64,000 bases of DNA from Hathewaya massiliensis (GTDB taxonomy: Bacteria > Bacillota > Clostridia > Clostridiales > Clostridiaceae). Position 1 is the stretch's first letter; each line of letters opens with the position of its first letter. A model generated the notes under the pieces. The model did no database searches. It was not told where the DNA came from and saw only the letters and a program-made list of their open reading frames with translations. The position numbers and the translations under genes are program-made. The stretch covers positions 1 through 64,000 of the forward strand of contig NZ_CABFVD010000001.1 of assembly GCF_902143515.1 (NCBI RefSeq). Direction: 5' to 3'. This document shows positions 46,415-54,178 of the stretch, piece by piece.

Positions 46415-47464
46415 CTAACTATATTTATAAGAAATTAGACAAGATCCTTCTCTTGAAACCATACAAGGCCCTAGTGGATTTTCAGGAGTACAGTATTTTT
46501 TAAACATATTACATTGATTTGGTTCCTTATTTCCCAATATAATTTCACTACAAATGCAAGTTTCCTTAAGGTTTTTATAATCTATACTAAGATTAAACTT
46601 TTTTACTGCATCATAACTCCTATATTTTTCTTTGATAAAAAATCCTGAATTCTCTATTTTACCAATACCTCTCCAATAAGTTTCTCCCCTTGTGAAAATC
46701 TCTTTTATAATGGATTGTGCCCTTAAATTTCCTTCGAGAGTTACACAGGACTTATATAAGTTATTAAATCTTACATCTTTAAGATTGCAATCTATTAAAA
46801 AATCTATAGCACCTAAAATATCTAGTGCTTCAAATCCTACTACAGCTGCAGGAATATTGTATTCTTCTGTTATAAATTTAAAATATTCACTTCCCACAAT
46901 AGAAGCTACATGTCCTGGACATATAATGCCATTTATATTGTGATTTTTCTTATTTAAAATCATTCTAATAATGGGTTCCATGGACTTTAATTCACATAAA
47001 AATGAGATATTTTTAATTTTTCTCTTATAACATTCATTGATGACTAATCCTATTATAGGGGCTGTAGTTTCAAAGCCAACAGCTAAAAAAACTACCTCAC
47101 TATCTTTGTATTCCTCAGCAATTTTAATTACATCTAAAGGAGAGTATAATATTTTTATGTTTTTTCCCTCTTCTTTTTTATCCATTAAACTCTTTGAACT
47201 TCCTTTAACCCTTATAAGATCTCCAAAAGTACATAATATAGCATTGTGCTTATCTACAATATCTATAGCACTATCTATGTAAGCAATAGATGTAACACAA
47301 ACTGGACATCCTGGCCCTGAAATTAACCTTACTTTAGGATATAAAAGTTTTCTTATACCATTACTTTCTATTGTAGAAGTGTGTGTACCACAGACTTCCA
47401 TTATATTTATTCTCTCAATATCTGATTCTTTTATTTTTTCTACTAAAATTGAATTTAGATTCAT
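46415..47464 (-). CDS. hypD: hydrogenase maturation protein HypD
   Basis: The 349-residue iron-sulfur scaffold holds Fe(CN)2CO together with HypC. The family signatures are IMEVCGTHTSTI near 20, SGPGCPVCVTS near 48 and GHVASIVGS near 183. C-terminal cysteines for the [4Fe-4S] cluster lie in LKETCICSEI, CNMFKKYCTP and GPCMVSREG. Gene order C-D-E is standard. It lies 15 bases downstream of hypC. Confidence 0.94.
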   Translation of the reverse strand: MNLNSILVEKIKESDIERINIMEVCGTHTSTIESNGIRKLLYPKVRLISGPGCPVCVTSIAYIDSAIDIVDKHNAILCTFGDLIRVKGSSKSLMDKKEEGKNIKILYSPLDVIKIAEEYKDSEVVFLAVGFETTAPIIGLVINECYKRKIKNISFLCELKSMEPIIRMILNKKNHNINGIICPGHVASIVGSEYFKFITEEYNIPAAVVGFEALDILGAIDFLIDCNLKDVRFNNLYKSCVTLEGNLRAQSIIKEIFTRGETYWRGIGKIENSGFFIKEKYRSYDAVKKFNLSIDYKNLKETCICSEIILGNKEPNQCNMFKKYCTPENPLGPCMVSREGSCLISYKYS

Positions 47465-47479
47465 ATTGCTTACCTTTTA

Positions 47480-47713
47480 TTACCCCTTTGTTATATTTTC
47501 TTTTTCTAATAACTCCTTATAAAAGGAACTTAAATAATTAAAGTATTCTTCTCTAATTTTTTCAATAGCACATCCCCCGTGAATCAATACATATTCACCT
47601 ACTTTAATATTTTCTATAAGTTGTATATTAACTTTTGTTTCAATGCCCATGATAAAAACTGTAGCATAGTTATTTTCTAGAGCTAAAATTTTGCCCGGTA
47701 CTGCAATACACAT
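47480..47713 (-). CDS. hypC: hydrogenase maturation chaperone HypC
   Basis: The 77-residue chaperone begins MCIAVPGKIL with the essential Cys2 and has the conserved YVLIHGGCAIEKI-like region near 43. It carries the iron centre from HypD to the large-subunit precursor. Only one HypC-family protein is seen for one hydrogenase, which fits. Confidence 0.94.
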   Translation of the reverse strand: MCIAVPGKILALENNYATVFIMGIETKVNIQLIENIKVGEYVLIHGGCAIEKIREEYFNYLSSFYKELLEKENITKG

Positions 47714-47745
47714 ATTATTACTCCTTTTTATAAAACATATCTTAA

Positions 47746-49500
47746 TTAATTTTTGCCCTCTCTACTATTAATTTGTGCATTTGCAATAGCTATTTGCCCA
47801 AAGGATATACCACCATCATTTATAGGTATTTCCCTATTAAAAAAGACTTCAAATCCTTTTTTATTTAAACCTTTATAAACAGAATTTAATAAGTAATCAT
47901 TTTGAAAAACTCCTCCACTTAAAATAACCTTATTTATTCCATAAACTTCTCTTAATTTTGAAACTAAGAATATAGTAATTTCTGAAATAGTATTATGGAA
48001 TTTAAGAGCTATTTTTTCCTTTGAAATTCCCTTGATCATATCTTTTAATATTCCTCTTATTATTTCTTCATATTGAATTTGAAAAATTTTATCTTCTCTA
48101 TGAATAAAATAATTATAATACTCATATTCTGTATTCCTATATTCTCCTATTAAACTTTCTAATTCTATAGCAGCCTGTCCATCATATGTGATATAATTTC
48201 TAAGTCCTAGTAGAGAGGCAATAGCATCAAAAAATCTCCCAACACTAGAAGTCTTATAACAATTTATATTATTTTTTAAAGCTTCCTTAATTAGAACTAT
48301 TTTTTCTTTTTCTATGCCCTCTAAAACATCCTCTATTTCATATCCTATATTATATAAATATGAGGCAGCAATCCTCCAAGGTTCTTTTATAGATTTATCT
48401 CCTCCTTGAATGGATACATACTTAAAATGCCCAATTCTTCTAAAAGAAATCATATCCCCTATAAAAAATTCTCCTCCCCATATTGCTCCATCTAGTCCAT
48501 ATCCAGTACCGTCGTATATTACACCTATGACCTTCTCATAAATAGAATTTTCCATAAGACAACTTGCCATATGAGCATGATGATGTTGAATAGGTACTTT
48601 TATTCCTTTAAATTTAGAAACATAATCCTGTGTTACATAATTAGGATGCATATCATAAGCAATAATTTTAGGATTAGCATAAAAACTCTCTTTAAAATAT
48701 TCTATTAATTGTACATAGTTATTATATGATTTAAGATTTTTTAAATCTCCAAGGTGCTGACTTACATAAACTTCTTGTGGATTTGAAAGTGAAAAAGTAT
48801 TTTTTTCTTCTGATCCTAAAGCTAGAATTCTATGTTTTACAGGCTTTTTAAATACTTTTGGAGCATATTCCCTTCCTATTCTAAGAATACACACATCTTT
48901 CATAAATACCTTTACTAAGGAATCATCTATAGGAAACTCTATATTAATATCATGAACTAAAAAATAATCCACTATATTTTTTAAACTTTCAATGGCCTCT
49001 ACGTCTTTATGCTCAATAAGTCCCCCACTGATATTTCCACTGGTTACAATTAATAAATCTAAGTCTTCTCCAAATAAGGCTCTATGAAGTTCGGTATAGG
49101 GTAGCATTATTCCTAAGGTACTTAGTTTTGGCGCAATAATATCCATAAGTTCACTACTAAGAGATCTATTTTTTAATATAACTATAGGTTTTTTATTGCT
49201 TATTAGAATTTTTTCTTCTTCCTTAGTTAAACTACAAACATCTTTTACTATATCTATATCTCTTCCCATCATAGCAAAGGGCTTATGTGGACGGTTTTTT
49301 AATGTTCTAAGTCTTTTAACCGCTTTATAATCCCTTCCATTACATACAAGATGAAATCCTCCAAGTCCCTTTACTCCTATTATGCTTCCTTTTTTTATAA
49401 GATTTATAGCATAATCTATAGGGCTTTTAACATCCATATAATTCCCTTGCACATCTTTTAAAAATACATTGTTAAAAGAATTCTTTTCTACGTTTTTCAT
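47746..49500 (-). CDS. hypF: short HypF carbamoyltransferase lacking N-terminal domains
   Basis: The 584-residue protein, against about 750 for a usual HypF, starts directly in the YrdC-like domain (residues about 20-200; GVKGLGGFHLVCNGRDYKAV near 43, LKNRPHKPFAMMGRD near 67). The Kae1-like domain follows to the end, with PIQHHHAHMAS near 311, GVIYDGTGYGLDGAIWGGEF near 330 and LSGGVFQNDYL near 538. The N-terminal acylphosphatase and zinc-finger domains are absent, and there is no room for them before the upstream gene. It would still have the adenylate-forming and transfer parts. No separate acylphosphatase gene is in the window. Confidence 0.9.
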   Translation of the reverse strand: MKNVEKNSFNNVFLKDVQGNYMDVKSPIDYAINLIKKGSIIGVKGLGGFHLVCNGRDYKAVKRLRTLKNRPHKPFAMMGRDIDIVKDVCSLTKEEEKILISNKKPIVILKNRSLSSELMDIIAPKLSTLGIMLPYTELHRALFGEDLDLLIVTSGNISGGLIEHKDVEAIESLKNIVDYFLVHDINIEFPIDDSLVKVFMKDVCILRIGREYAPKVFKKPVKHRILALGSEEKNTFSLSNPQEVYVSQHLGDLKNLKSYNNYVQLIEYFKESFYANPKIIAYDMHPNYVTQDYVSKFKGIKVPIQHHHAHMASCLMENSIYEKVIGVIYDGTGYGLDGAIWGGEFFIGDMISFRRIGHFKYVSIQGGDKSIKEPWRIAASYLYNIGYEIEDVLEGIEKEKIVLIKEALKNNINCYKTSSVGRFFDAIASLLGLRNYITYDGQAAIELESLIGEYRNTEYEYYNYFIHREDKIFQIQYEEIIRGILKDMIKGISKEKIALKFHNTISEITIFLVSKLREVYGINKVILSGGVFQNDYLLNSVYKGLNKKGFEVFFNREIPINDGGISFGQIAIANAQINSREGKN

Positions 49501-49520
49501 TTTCTAATTTACCATCCTTG

Positions 49521-49781
49521 TTATTCCTTAAATTCTCCTTGTATGCTTTCTATAATAGCAGTTTGACTCTCTAGATTTTCTCTTTTCTCTATTAATATCT
49601 CACTCCACTCTCCAACCAAAGTTTTATTTGTATTATTTAAATGTTTGTAGAGATTTTCTGAATTTACATGACTATCTAAACTTACACTTACTTTAAGCTT
49701 ATTTACCCTTTCAATACAGTTCTTCTTACAAATTTGCTCTAAGTTTTTTCTAATATTATCCAATAACATAGTATCATGCAT
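49521..49781 (-). CDS. short HypA-like protein without zinc finger, copy 1
   Basis: The 86-residue protein begins MHDTMLLDNIRKNLEQI and continues RVNKLKVSVSLDSHVNSE, aligning by eye with the N-terminal half of the nickel chaperone HypA (MHE start, helix, beta strand, V-x2-E-x-L). The zinc-finger CxxC pairs of HypA are missing. His2, the nickel ligand of HypA, is kept. ATG 49781 follows GGGGG at 8 bases. It lies between the b5-like gene and hypF in the operon, where HypA would fit. A paralogue is at 53626-53889. The HypA link is an inference. Confidence 0.6.
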   Translation of the reverse strand: MHDTMLLDNIRKNLEQICKKNCIERVNKLKVSVSLDSHVNSENLYKHLNNTNKTLVGEWSEILIEKRENLESQTAIIESIQGEFKE

Positions 49782-49870
49782 TACATATTCCCCCATTTAT
49801 TTTTATTTTAAAATCGTATAGGCATTTTTGTTCATATGATGGTTATAACATCCCATATAAACAAGCCTTA

Positions 49871-50296
49871 CTATTTTATTAATACACCCACTTTAGGCAA
49901 TTTATTTAAAATAGTCATATCTCCTCCATGACAAGACATAAATTGTGTTGTTAAATCTTGTCCTGCTTTTACTCCAAAATGAGTTCCTCCACCCCATGCT
50001 GGATTAAAACTCACATCATATACAACTCCATTTATAGCTATATATGCAGGTCTCCCCTCTGCTCCATCAAACTTCGCAAGTTCATTCAATGTAAACTGCT
50101 TAGGACTTTCCCTGAAAAAATCCCCCTCATCTAATTCATCTAAAAATTCTATAATCCTTTCCATATTTGTTCTCATTAAAGTTTTATAACGACTCCACTC
50201 TTTATGGTCTACACTTAAAAGAATTCTTTGAGCATAATAACAATTTTTCCATTGGAAATTATATATAATTTCTTCTAGTTCCCTTTCCCTTCTCAT
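49871..50296 (-). CDS. cytochrome b5-like heme-binding domain protein in the hydrogenase operon
   Basis: The 141-residue soluble protein has a helical N-terminal part (about 1-62, containing EEIIYNFQWKNCYYAQRILL). A cytochrome b5-like domain follows (about 66-141; FTLNELAKFDGAEGRPAYIA, NGVVYDVSFNPAWGGGTHFG, then CHGGDM and LNKLPKVG). His in THFG and in SCHGG could bind heme. Its place between the maturation protease and the hyp genes suggests an electron-transfer partner for the hydrogenase, since no membrane cytochrome b gene is present. Part of a second copy survives at 53921-54010. Confidence 0.75.
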   Translation of the reverse strand: MRRERELEEIIYNFQWKNCYYAQRILLSVDHKEWSRYKTLMRTNMERIIEFLDELDEGDFFRESPKQFTLNELAKFDGAEGRPAYIAINGVVYDVSFNPAWGGGTHFGVKAGQDLTTQFMSCHGGDMTILNKLPKVGVLIK

Positions 50297-50351
50297 TTAC
50301 TCACCCTATAAACTAAATGATTTATTTAAATATATGAAAATTTCATTTTAA

Positions 50352-50795
50352 TTATGATAAGATTTTTAGTTTTAAAATTTCCTCTAAAACCTTCTTACTT
50401 ATAGTGTCTAATTCTTCATTTAAAGTTTCACTTATACCTAAACTCATTTCTATCTCTGCTATTTCAATAGTTATAATGTATCCCTTAATTTTAGGGTAAT
50501 GTAATCTTATTAGATCTACTATAGAAAAGCTATGTTGAGTATAACTTTTTGTATTTTTCTTAGAGCTATTAATTGAAGTTATAGTAATCTCTCCTGGCTC
50601 TACTCCATAAAAGGAAGAATCTAAAATAACAATAAAATCTTCTTCTTTTATATTTGATATACAATATATAAAGTCAGTTTCTCCAAAAATAAGTTCTATT
50701 CTATGTTTTTTTAGTTCCTCTTCAATTTTTTCCCCCACTGATAGAGCAATAGCATCATCCCGCATTAATCTGTTTCCTATGGCAATAACTTTCAT
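50352..50795 (-). CDS. hydrogenase maturation endopeptidase (HyaD/HybD family)
   Basis: The 147-residue protease cleaves the C-terminal tail of the large-subunit precursor after nickel insertion. It shows VIAIGNRLMRDDAIALSVGE at the start (the nickel-sensing Glu/Asp positions are Arg-Asp-Asp here) and VILDSSFYGVEPGEITI near 70 (Asp in place). HSFSIVDLIRLHY near 101 carries the third ligand histidine. ATG 50795 follows AAAGGTGG; it starts 16 bases after the large-subunit stop. Confidence 0.88.
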   Translation of the reverse strand: MKVIAIGNRLMRDDAIALSVGEKIEEELKKHRIELIFGETDFIYCISNIKEEDFIVILDSSFYGVEPGEITITSINSSKKNTKSYTQHSFSIVDLIRLHYPKIKGYIITIEIAEIEMSLGISETLNEELDTISKKVLEEILKLKILS

Positions 50796-50811
50796 ATAGC
50801 TTTCCACCTTT

Positions 50812-52227
50812 TTATACTAATACTTTAATTTTAATAGGCTCAAATTTATCCCCAGTTACATGTGTAGCACATGAAATACAAGGGTCGTAAGATCTAATTA
50901 TTCTTCCTATTTCAACAGGTTCATTTATATTGCTTATTTTAGATCCAATTAGGGATTTTTCCCCTACACCATGAACCCCATTATTATCTAAAGGAGACAT
51001 ATTCCAAGCTGTTGGAGTTATTATATTATAGTATTTTATGATTTTGTTTTCTATTTTTATCCAATGACCTAAGGAACCTCTTGTGGTATCTATAAGTCCT
51101 ACCCCAAACCCCTCTTCTGGTATAGTATATTTGCTCTGATTATTCCTTTTTAATTCTACTCTATTAGCTAAATTAAGCATTATTTTTGATATTTTCCTAG
51201 CTTCTAAAACTCTTGCTATATTTCTATCCATACAAGAATTTCCACCATCATATTCAGAAGTTAATTTTAGACGTGCTAAAGGTCCTACTTCCATAGGCAG
51301 ATTTTTATATCTAGGTGCCTTTACAAAGGTATACGCATCCTTTTTATTTATATCAACCTTTTCTTCTTCATCTAATCTAGGATTTTGCATGTTATTATCA
51401 CTTATATACCAAGCATGTTGTATATTTTGCGTAATTTCTTCTTCCTTAAAAGCATATCTTTTTCCATTTATAAGTACTGATGGCTTTACATAAGTAATAT
51501 CCTCATCTTCATATTTATTAAAAACTCCATAACTCATAAAATTTTCATATGAATTTCCCTTTTCAAAATAATCTGCATAGTATTGTGCTAATATATTTAC
51601 ATCTTCTATCATACGATTATCTATAAAACTATAAATTTCAGAAATTATTGATTTAATTTTAGTTAATTTATAAGGATCTATATTTACAGTAACTCCACCT
51701 ACAAATATTCCATGACTATGAGGAATTTTACCTCCTAAAACTGCAAGTCCTTCATGAGCTAACCTACTAATTAATACACTTTTTTCATAACTTTCTATGA
51801 GCCTTGCATTTAATTTCTGAGGTAATCTATAATCTTTATATTCTTGTGGTTGAAGGGGATTTACATCTGGCATTTTCACATAACTTGGTATTGTATAATA
51901 ATAAAATTGTCTTATATGATTTTGTAAAAATTCAAAGCCATGCATTATATCCCTTATATAAGAATCATTAAGTGTAGGTGTAACTCCTAATACATTTTCT
52001 AATGCCATAGTAGATGCCATGGCATGTGCTGTAGAACATATACCACAAATTCGTTCTGTAAAAAAAATAGAATCTAAAGGGGCTCTTCCTTCTAACATAG
52101 TTTCAAATCCTCTAAATAAAAGCCCACTAGTTTTGGCATCTATAATTGTGTTATCTTGCACTTGAACCTGTATTTCAAGGAATCCACTTATTCTAGTTAC
52201 AGGGTCTATAGTAATTGTCTTTCCCAT
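50812..52227 (-). CDS. [NiFe] hydrogenase large subunit
   Basis: The 471-residue catalytic subunit begins TITIDPVTRISGFLEIQV. The two CxxC motifs that hold the Ni-Fe site are ERICGICSTAHAMAS near 61 and DPCISCATHV near the C-terminus. A 15-residue tail after the final histidine is the expected cleavage peptide for the adjacent protease. ATG 52227 follows GGAGG at 6 bases. The SHGIFVGGV motif near 170 is also typical. It is co-transcribed with the small subunit and maturation genes. Confidence 0.94.
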   Translation of the reverse strand: MGKTITIDPVTRISGFLEIQVQVQDNTIIDAKTSGLLFRGFETMLEGRAPLDSIFFTERICGICSTAHAMASTMALENVLGVTPTLNDSYIRDIMHGFEFLQNHIRQFYYYTIPSYVKMPDVNPLQPQEYKDYRLPQKLNARLIESYEKSVLISRLAHEGLAVLGGKIPHSHGIFVGGVTVNIDPYKLTKIKSIISEIYSFIDNRMIEDVNILAQYYADYFEKGNSYENFMSYGVFNKYEDEDITYVKPSVLINGKRYAFKEEEITQNIQHAWYISDNNMQNPRLDEEEKVDINKKDAYTFVKAPRYKNLPMEVGPLARLKLTSEYDGGNSCMDRNIARVLEARKISKIMLNLANRVELKRNNQSKYTIPEEGFGVGLIDTTRGSLGHWIKIENKIIKYYNIITPTAWNMSPLDNNGVHGVGEKSLIGSKISNINEPVEIGRIIRSYDPCISCATHVTGDKFEPIKIKVLV

Positions 52228-52256
52228 AAATTCCTCCATTAATTAATTTTTTTAAA

Positions 52257-53303
52257 CTAGTATCTAACAAAAGGCTCCATGCCATCTGGAAAATAGGCTT
52301 GGGCACATCCTATACAATTTGTATTGTCCTCTACAGGCCAATTTACATATCCGTTCCATTTTCTAACAGGACAATCTGTTTTAGTAACAGGCCCCCTGCA
52401 TCCTAGCTTAAACATACAACCTTCTTTCCCAAATTTTTCTGCAAATATGCCCTTATTAAAAAGACTTCTTCTTGAACATCTATCATGAATAGTAACTCCA
52501 TAAAAAAGAAGTGGTCTTCTTTCTTCATCTAAATTAGGCATACCAAAAGCAGTTAAATAGGCTAAGGTTCCAACTACCCAATCTGGATGACATGGACATC
52601 CAGGAAGTTTTATAACATCTCTATTTATCACCTTATCCACACTTTTGCTCTCTGAAGGATTAGGTTTTGCAGCTGAAATTCCTCCATAAGAAGCACAGGT
52701 ACCTACAGTTATTACATATTTCGCCTTCTCTCCTGCAATTTTTATTGCCTCCAAGGCAGTAATAGGCTTTCCTTTGTAATTTGCAATAATGTTATACATT
52801 CCATTTTCCTTTGTGGATACTGCCCCATCCACTAAAAGTATAAATTCAGTATCTAAGGTTCTTAAAAATTCTTCATAAGCCCTCTCTCCCTCAGAACTCA
52901 TAAGACTATTATTAAAAGTTAAATTAACTATATTTTTTAATATATAAATAAGTCCTGGATTCTCACTATTTAGAAGTGATATTATATTCCCCGAACACCC
53001 AGTAACCTCTAACCACATAGCATTTAATTTTTTCTTATTTTCGTATCGCATTAAATTCATTGCTTCCTTGCAAAGTATTTGTACAGTATAATCTTTTTCC
53101 TTAGTAAGAGGACATCCACCTCCACCACAATTTAAATATTTATAACTCCTTTTATCTTTACAATTATTTTCATCTTCGTAATAATTTTTATATGGCAATA
53201 AAATTCCCCCAAGTTTATTGATGTAGCTACTAATTTCGTTTTTATATGAATTTTTTACATAAGATACATAATAAAATTTATATATAAAATATAATTCTCC
53301 CAA
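52257..53303 (-). CDS. [NiFe] hydrogenase small subunit, atypical
   Basis: The protein of about 348 residues carries the electron-transfer clusters. Cluster motifs seen are VTGCSGNIISLLNS near 98, TVGTCASYGG near 198, LPGCPCHPDWVVG near 232, HDRCSRRSLFN near 275, GCMFKLGCRGP near 296, DCPVRKW near 310 and NCIGCAQAYF near 327. The first motif is CSGN where most families have CxxC, so one proximal-cluster cysteine is Asn. There is no twin-arginine signal. Before the first motif lies an unusual NCGGGGCPLT segment. The start is uncertain: TTG 53303 has no clear ribosome site, and an internal ATG near 53060 is an alternative. Confidence 0.82.
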   Translation of the reverse strand: MGELYFIYKFYYVSYVKNSYKNEISSYINKLGGILLPYKNYYEDENNCKDKRSYKYLNCGGGGCPLTKEKDYTVQILCKEAMNLMRYENKKKLNAMWLEVTGCSGNIISLLNSENPGLIYILKNIVNLTFNNSLMSSEGERAYEEFLRTLDTEFILLVDGAVSTKENGMYNIIANYKGKPITALEAIKIAGEKAKYVITVGTCASYGGISAAKPNPSESKSVDKVINRDVIKLPGCPCHPDWVVGTLAYLTAFGMPNLDEERRPLLFYGVTIHDRCSRRSLFNKGIFAEKFGKEGCMFKLGCRGPVTKTDCPVRKWNGYVNWPVEDNTNCIGCAQAYFPDGMEPFVRY

Positions 53304-53394
53304 TTAATTTATATGAAGCATTACTATAAATATTCTTATGAATTCTCAAATACAAATAATCTACTCTTTTATCCCAATTTAAAGAAAAGCAGAG

Positions 53395-53612
53395 AGTCCA
53401 AATCTTCGATTTTGTAGGAATCACTTTCATAGTGTGCCATAGGAGTATTAGATTGTATAGACATGGGATAACTTACCCTAAAAAAAATAGGCTTTACCAC
53501 AAAAGAATCCGTAGTAAATGCCATTAGTCCATGTATTATACCTATACTTTTTAATAGTATAATATCTCTTTAAAATATTCTATTAGTTGTAAATATTTAT
53601 TAATGATTTAAA
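53395..53612 (-). pseudogene. relic of a duplicated hypF-hypE region
   Basis: On the minus strand 53612-53566 matches about 45 bases inside hypF (48687-48733), encoding LQLIEYFKE. 53567-53480 matches hypE (46177-46276), encoding LLK and MAFTTDSFVVKPIFF. The frame then continues for 35 codons of unknown origin (PMSIQSNTPMAHYESDS and on) to a stop at 53380. The order matches the intact operon with the middle deleted. Confidence 0.75.
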
Positions 53613-53625
53613 CACCTTACCATAA

Positions 53626-53889
53626 TTATTGTTCTAAGAATTTCCCTGATACACTTTCAATAATAGCAGTTTCACCTTCTAAATTTTGTTTTCTATCTAT
53701 TATTATCTCAGTCCAATCTCCAACTAATGTTTTATTACTAGTAGTTAAATGTTTTTTAAGATTTTCTTTATCTACATGACTATCTGCATCTACGCTTATT
53801 TGAAGTTTGTTTACCTTTCCAATACAATTTTCTTTACAAATCATTTCTAAATCTTTTCTAACATTTTCCAATAATGTTTTATCATTCAT
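53626..53889 (-). CDS. short HypA-like protein without zinc finger, copy 2
   Basis: The 87-residue protein is a clear paralogue of the 86-residue protein at 49521 (shared DADSHVDKEN/DSHV, NKTLVGDWTE and TAIIES segments). It starts MNDKTLL, so the His2 nickel ligand kept in copy 1 is Asn here. GGGGGAG lies before the ATG. The frame is intact although the sequence on both sides is decayed hydrogenase-maturation DNA, which suggests it may still be used or decayed only recently. Confidence 0.65.
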   Translation of the reverse strand: MNDKTLLENVRKDLEMICKENCIGKVNKLQISVDADSHVDKENLKKHLTTSNKTLVGDWTEIIIDRKQNLEGETAIIESVSGKFLEQ

Positions 53890-53920
53890 TTTTACTCCCC
53901 CAATCTATTTTTTTATTTTA

Positions 53921-54010
53921 TTAGTACCACATCTTAGGTAACTTATTCAGATTATTCAAATTATTATGTCTATTCATATATTCTTCATTAAGTAACAAAA
54001 CCCTTCTTAT
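53921..54010 (-). pseudogene. C-terminal relic of a second cytochrome b5-like gene
   Basis: The minus-strand frame reads NEEYMNRHNNLNNLNKLPKM then WY and TAA at 53921. It resembles the end of the intact b5-like protein (FMSCHGGDMTILNKLPKVG). It lies just upstream of the second HypA-like gene, the same order as in the intact operon. Confidence 0.6.
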
Positions 54011-54103
54011 ATTTTATCAATCTAATCACTTTAAATATATGAAAAACAGATATAAGCCTTTTGGAATAAACATACACTTATTTTCAAGCTTATATAGTAT
54101 AAA

Positions 54104-54147
54104 GAAAAACAGAGATAATACCTTAATTAGCTTTACCTCTGTTTTTT
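54104..54147 (-). terminator. terminator of the purine operon
   Basis: AAAAACAGAG (54105-54114) pairs with CTCTGTTTTT (54137-54146), and the minus strand continues CTTTAT. It lies 32 bases after the purD stop. Confidence 0.75.
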
Positions 54148-54178
54148 GTCTAATCTTAAATTGTTATTTATTGTATAT

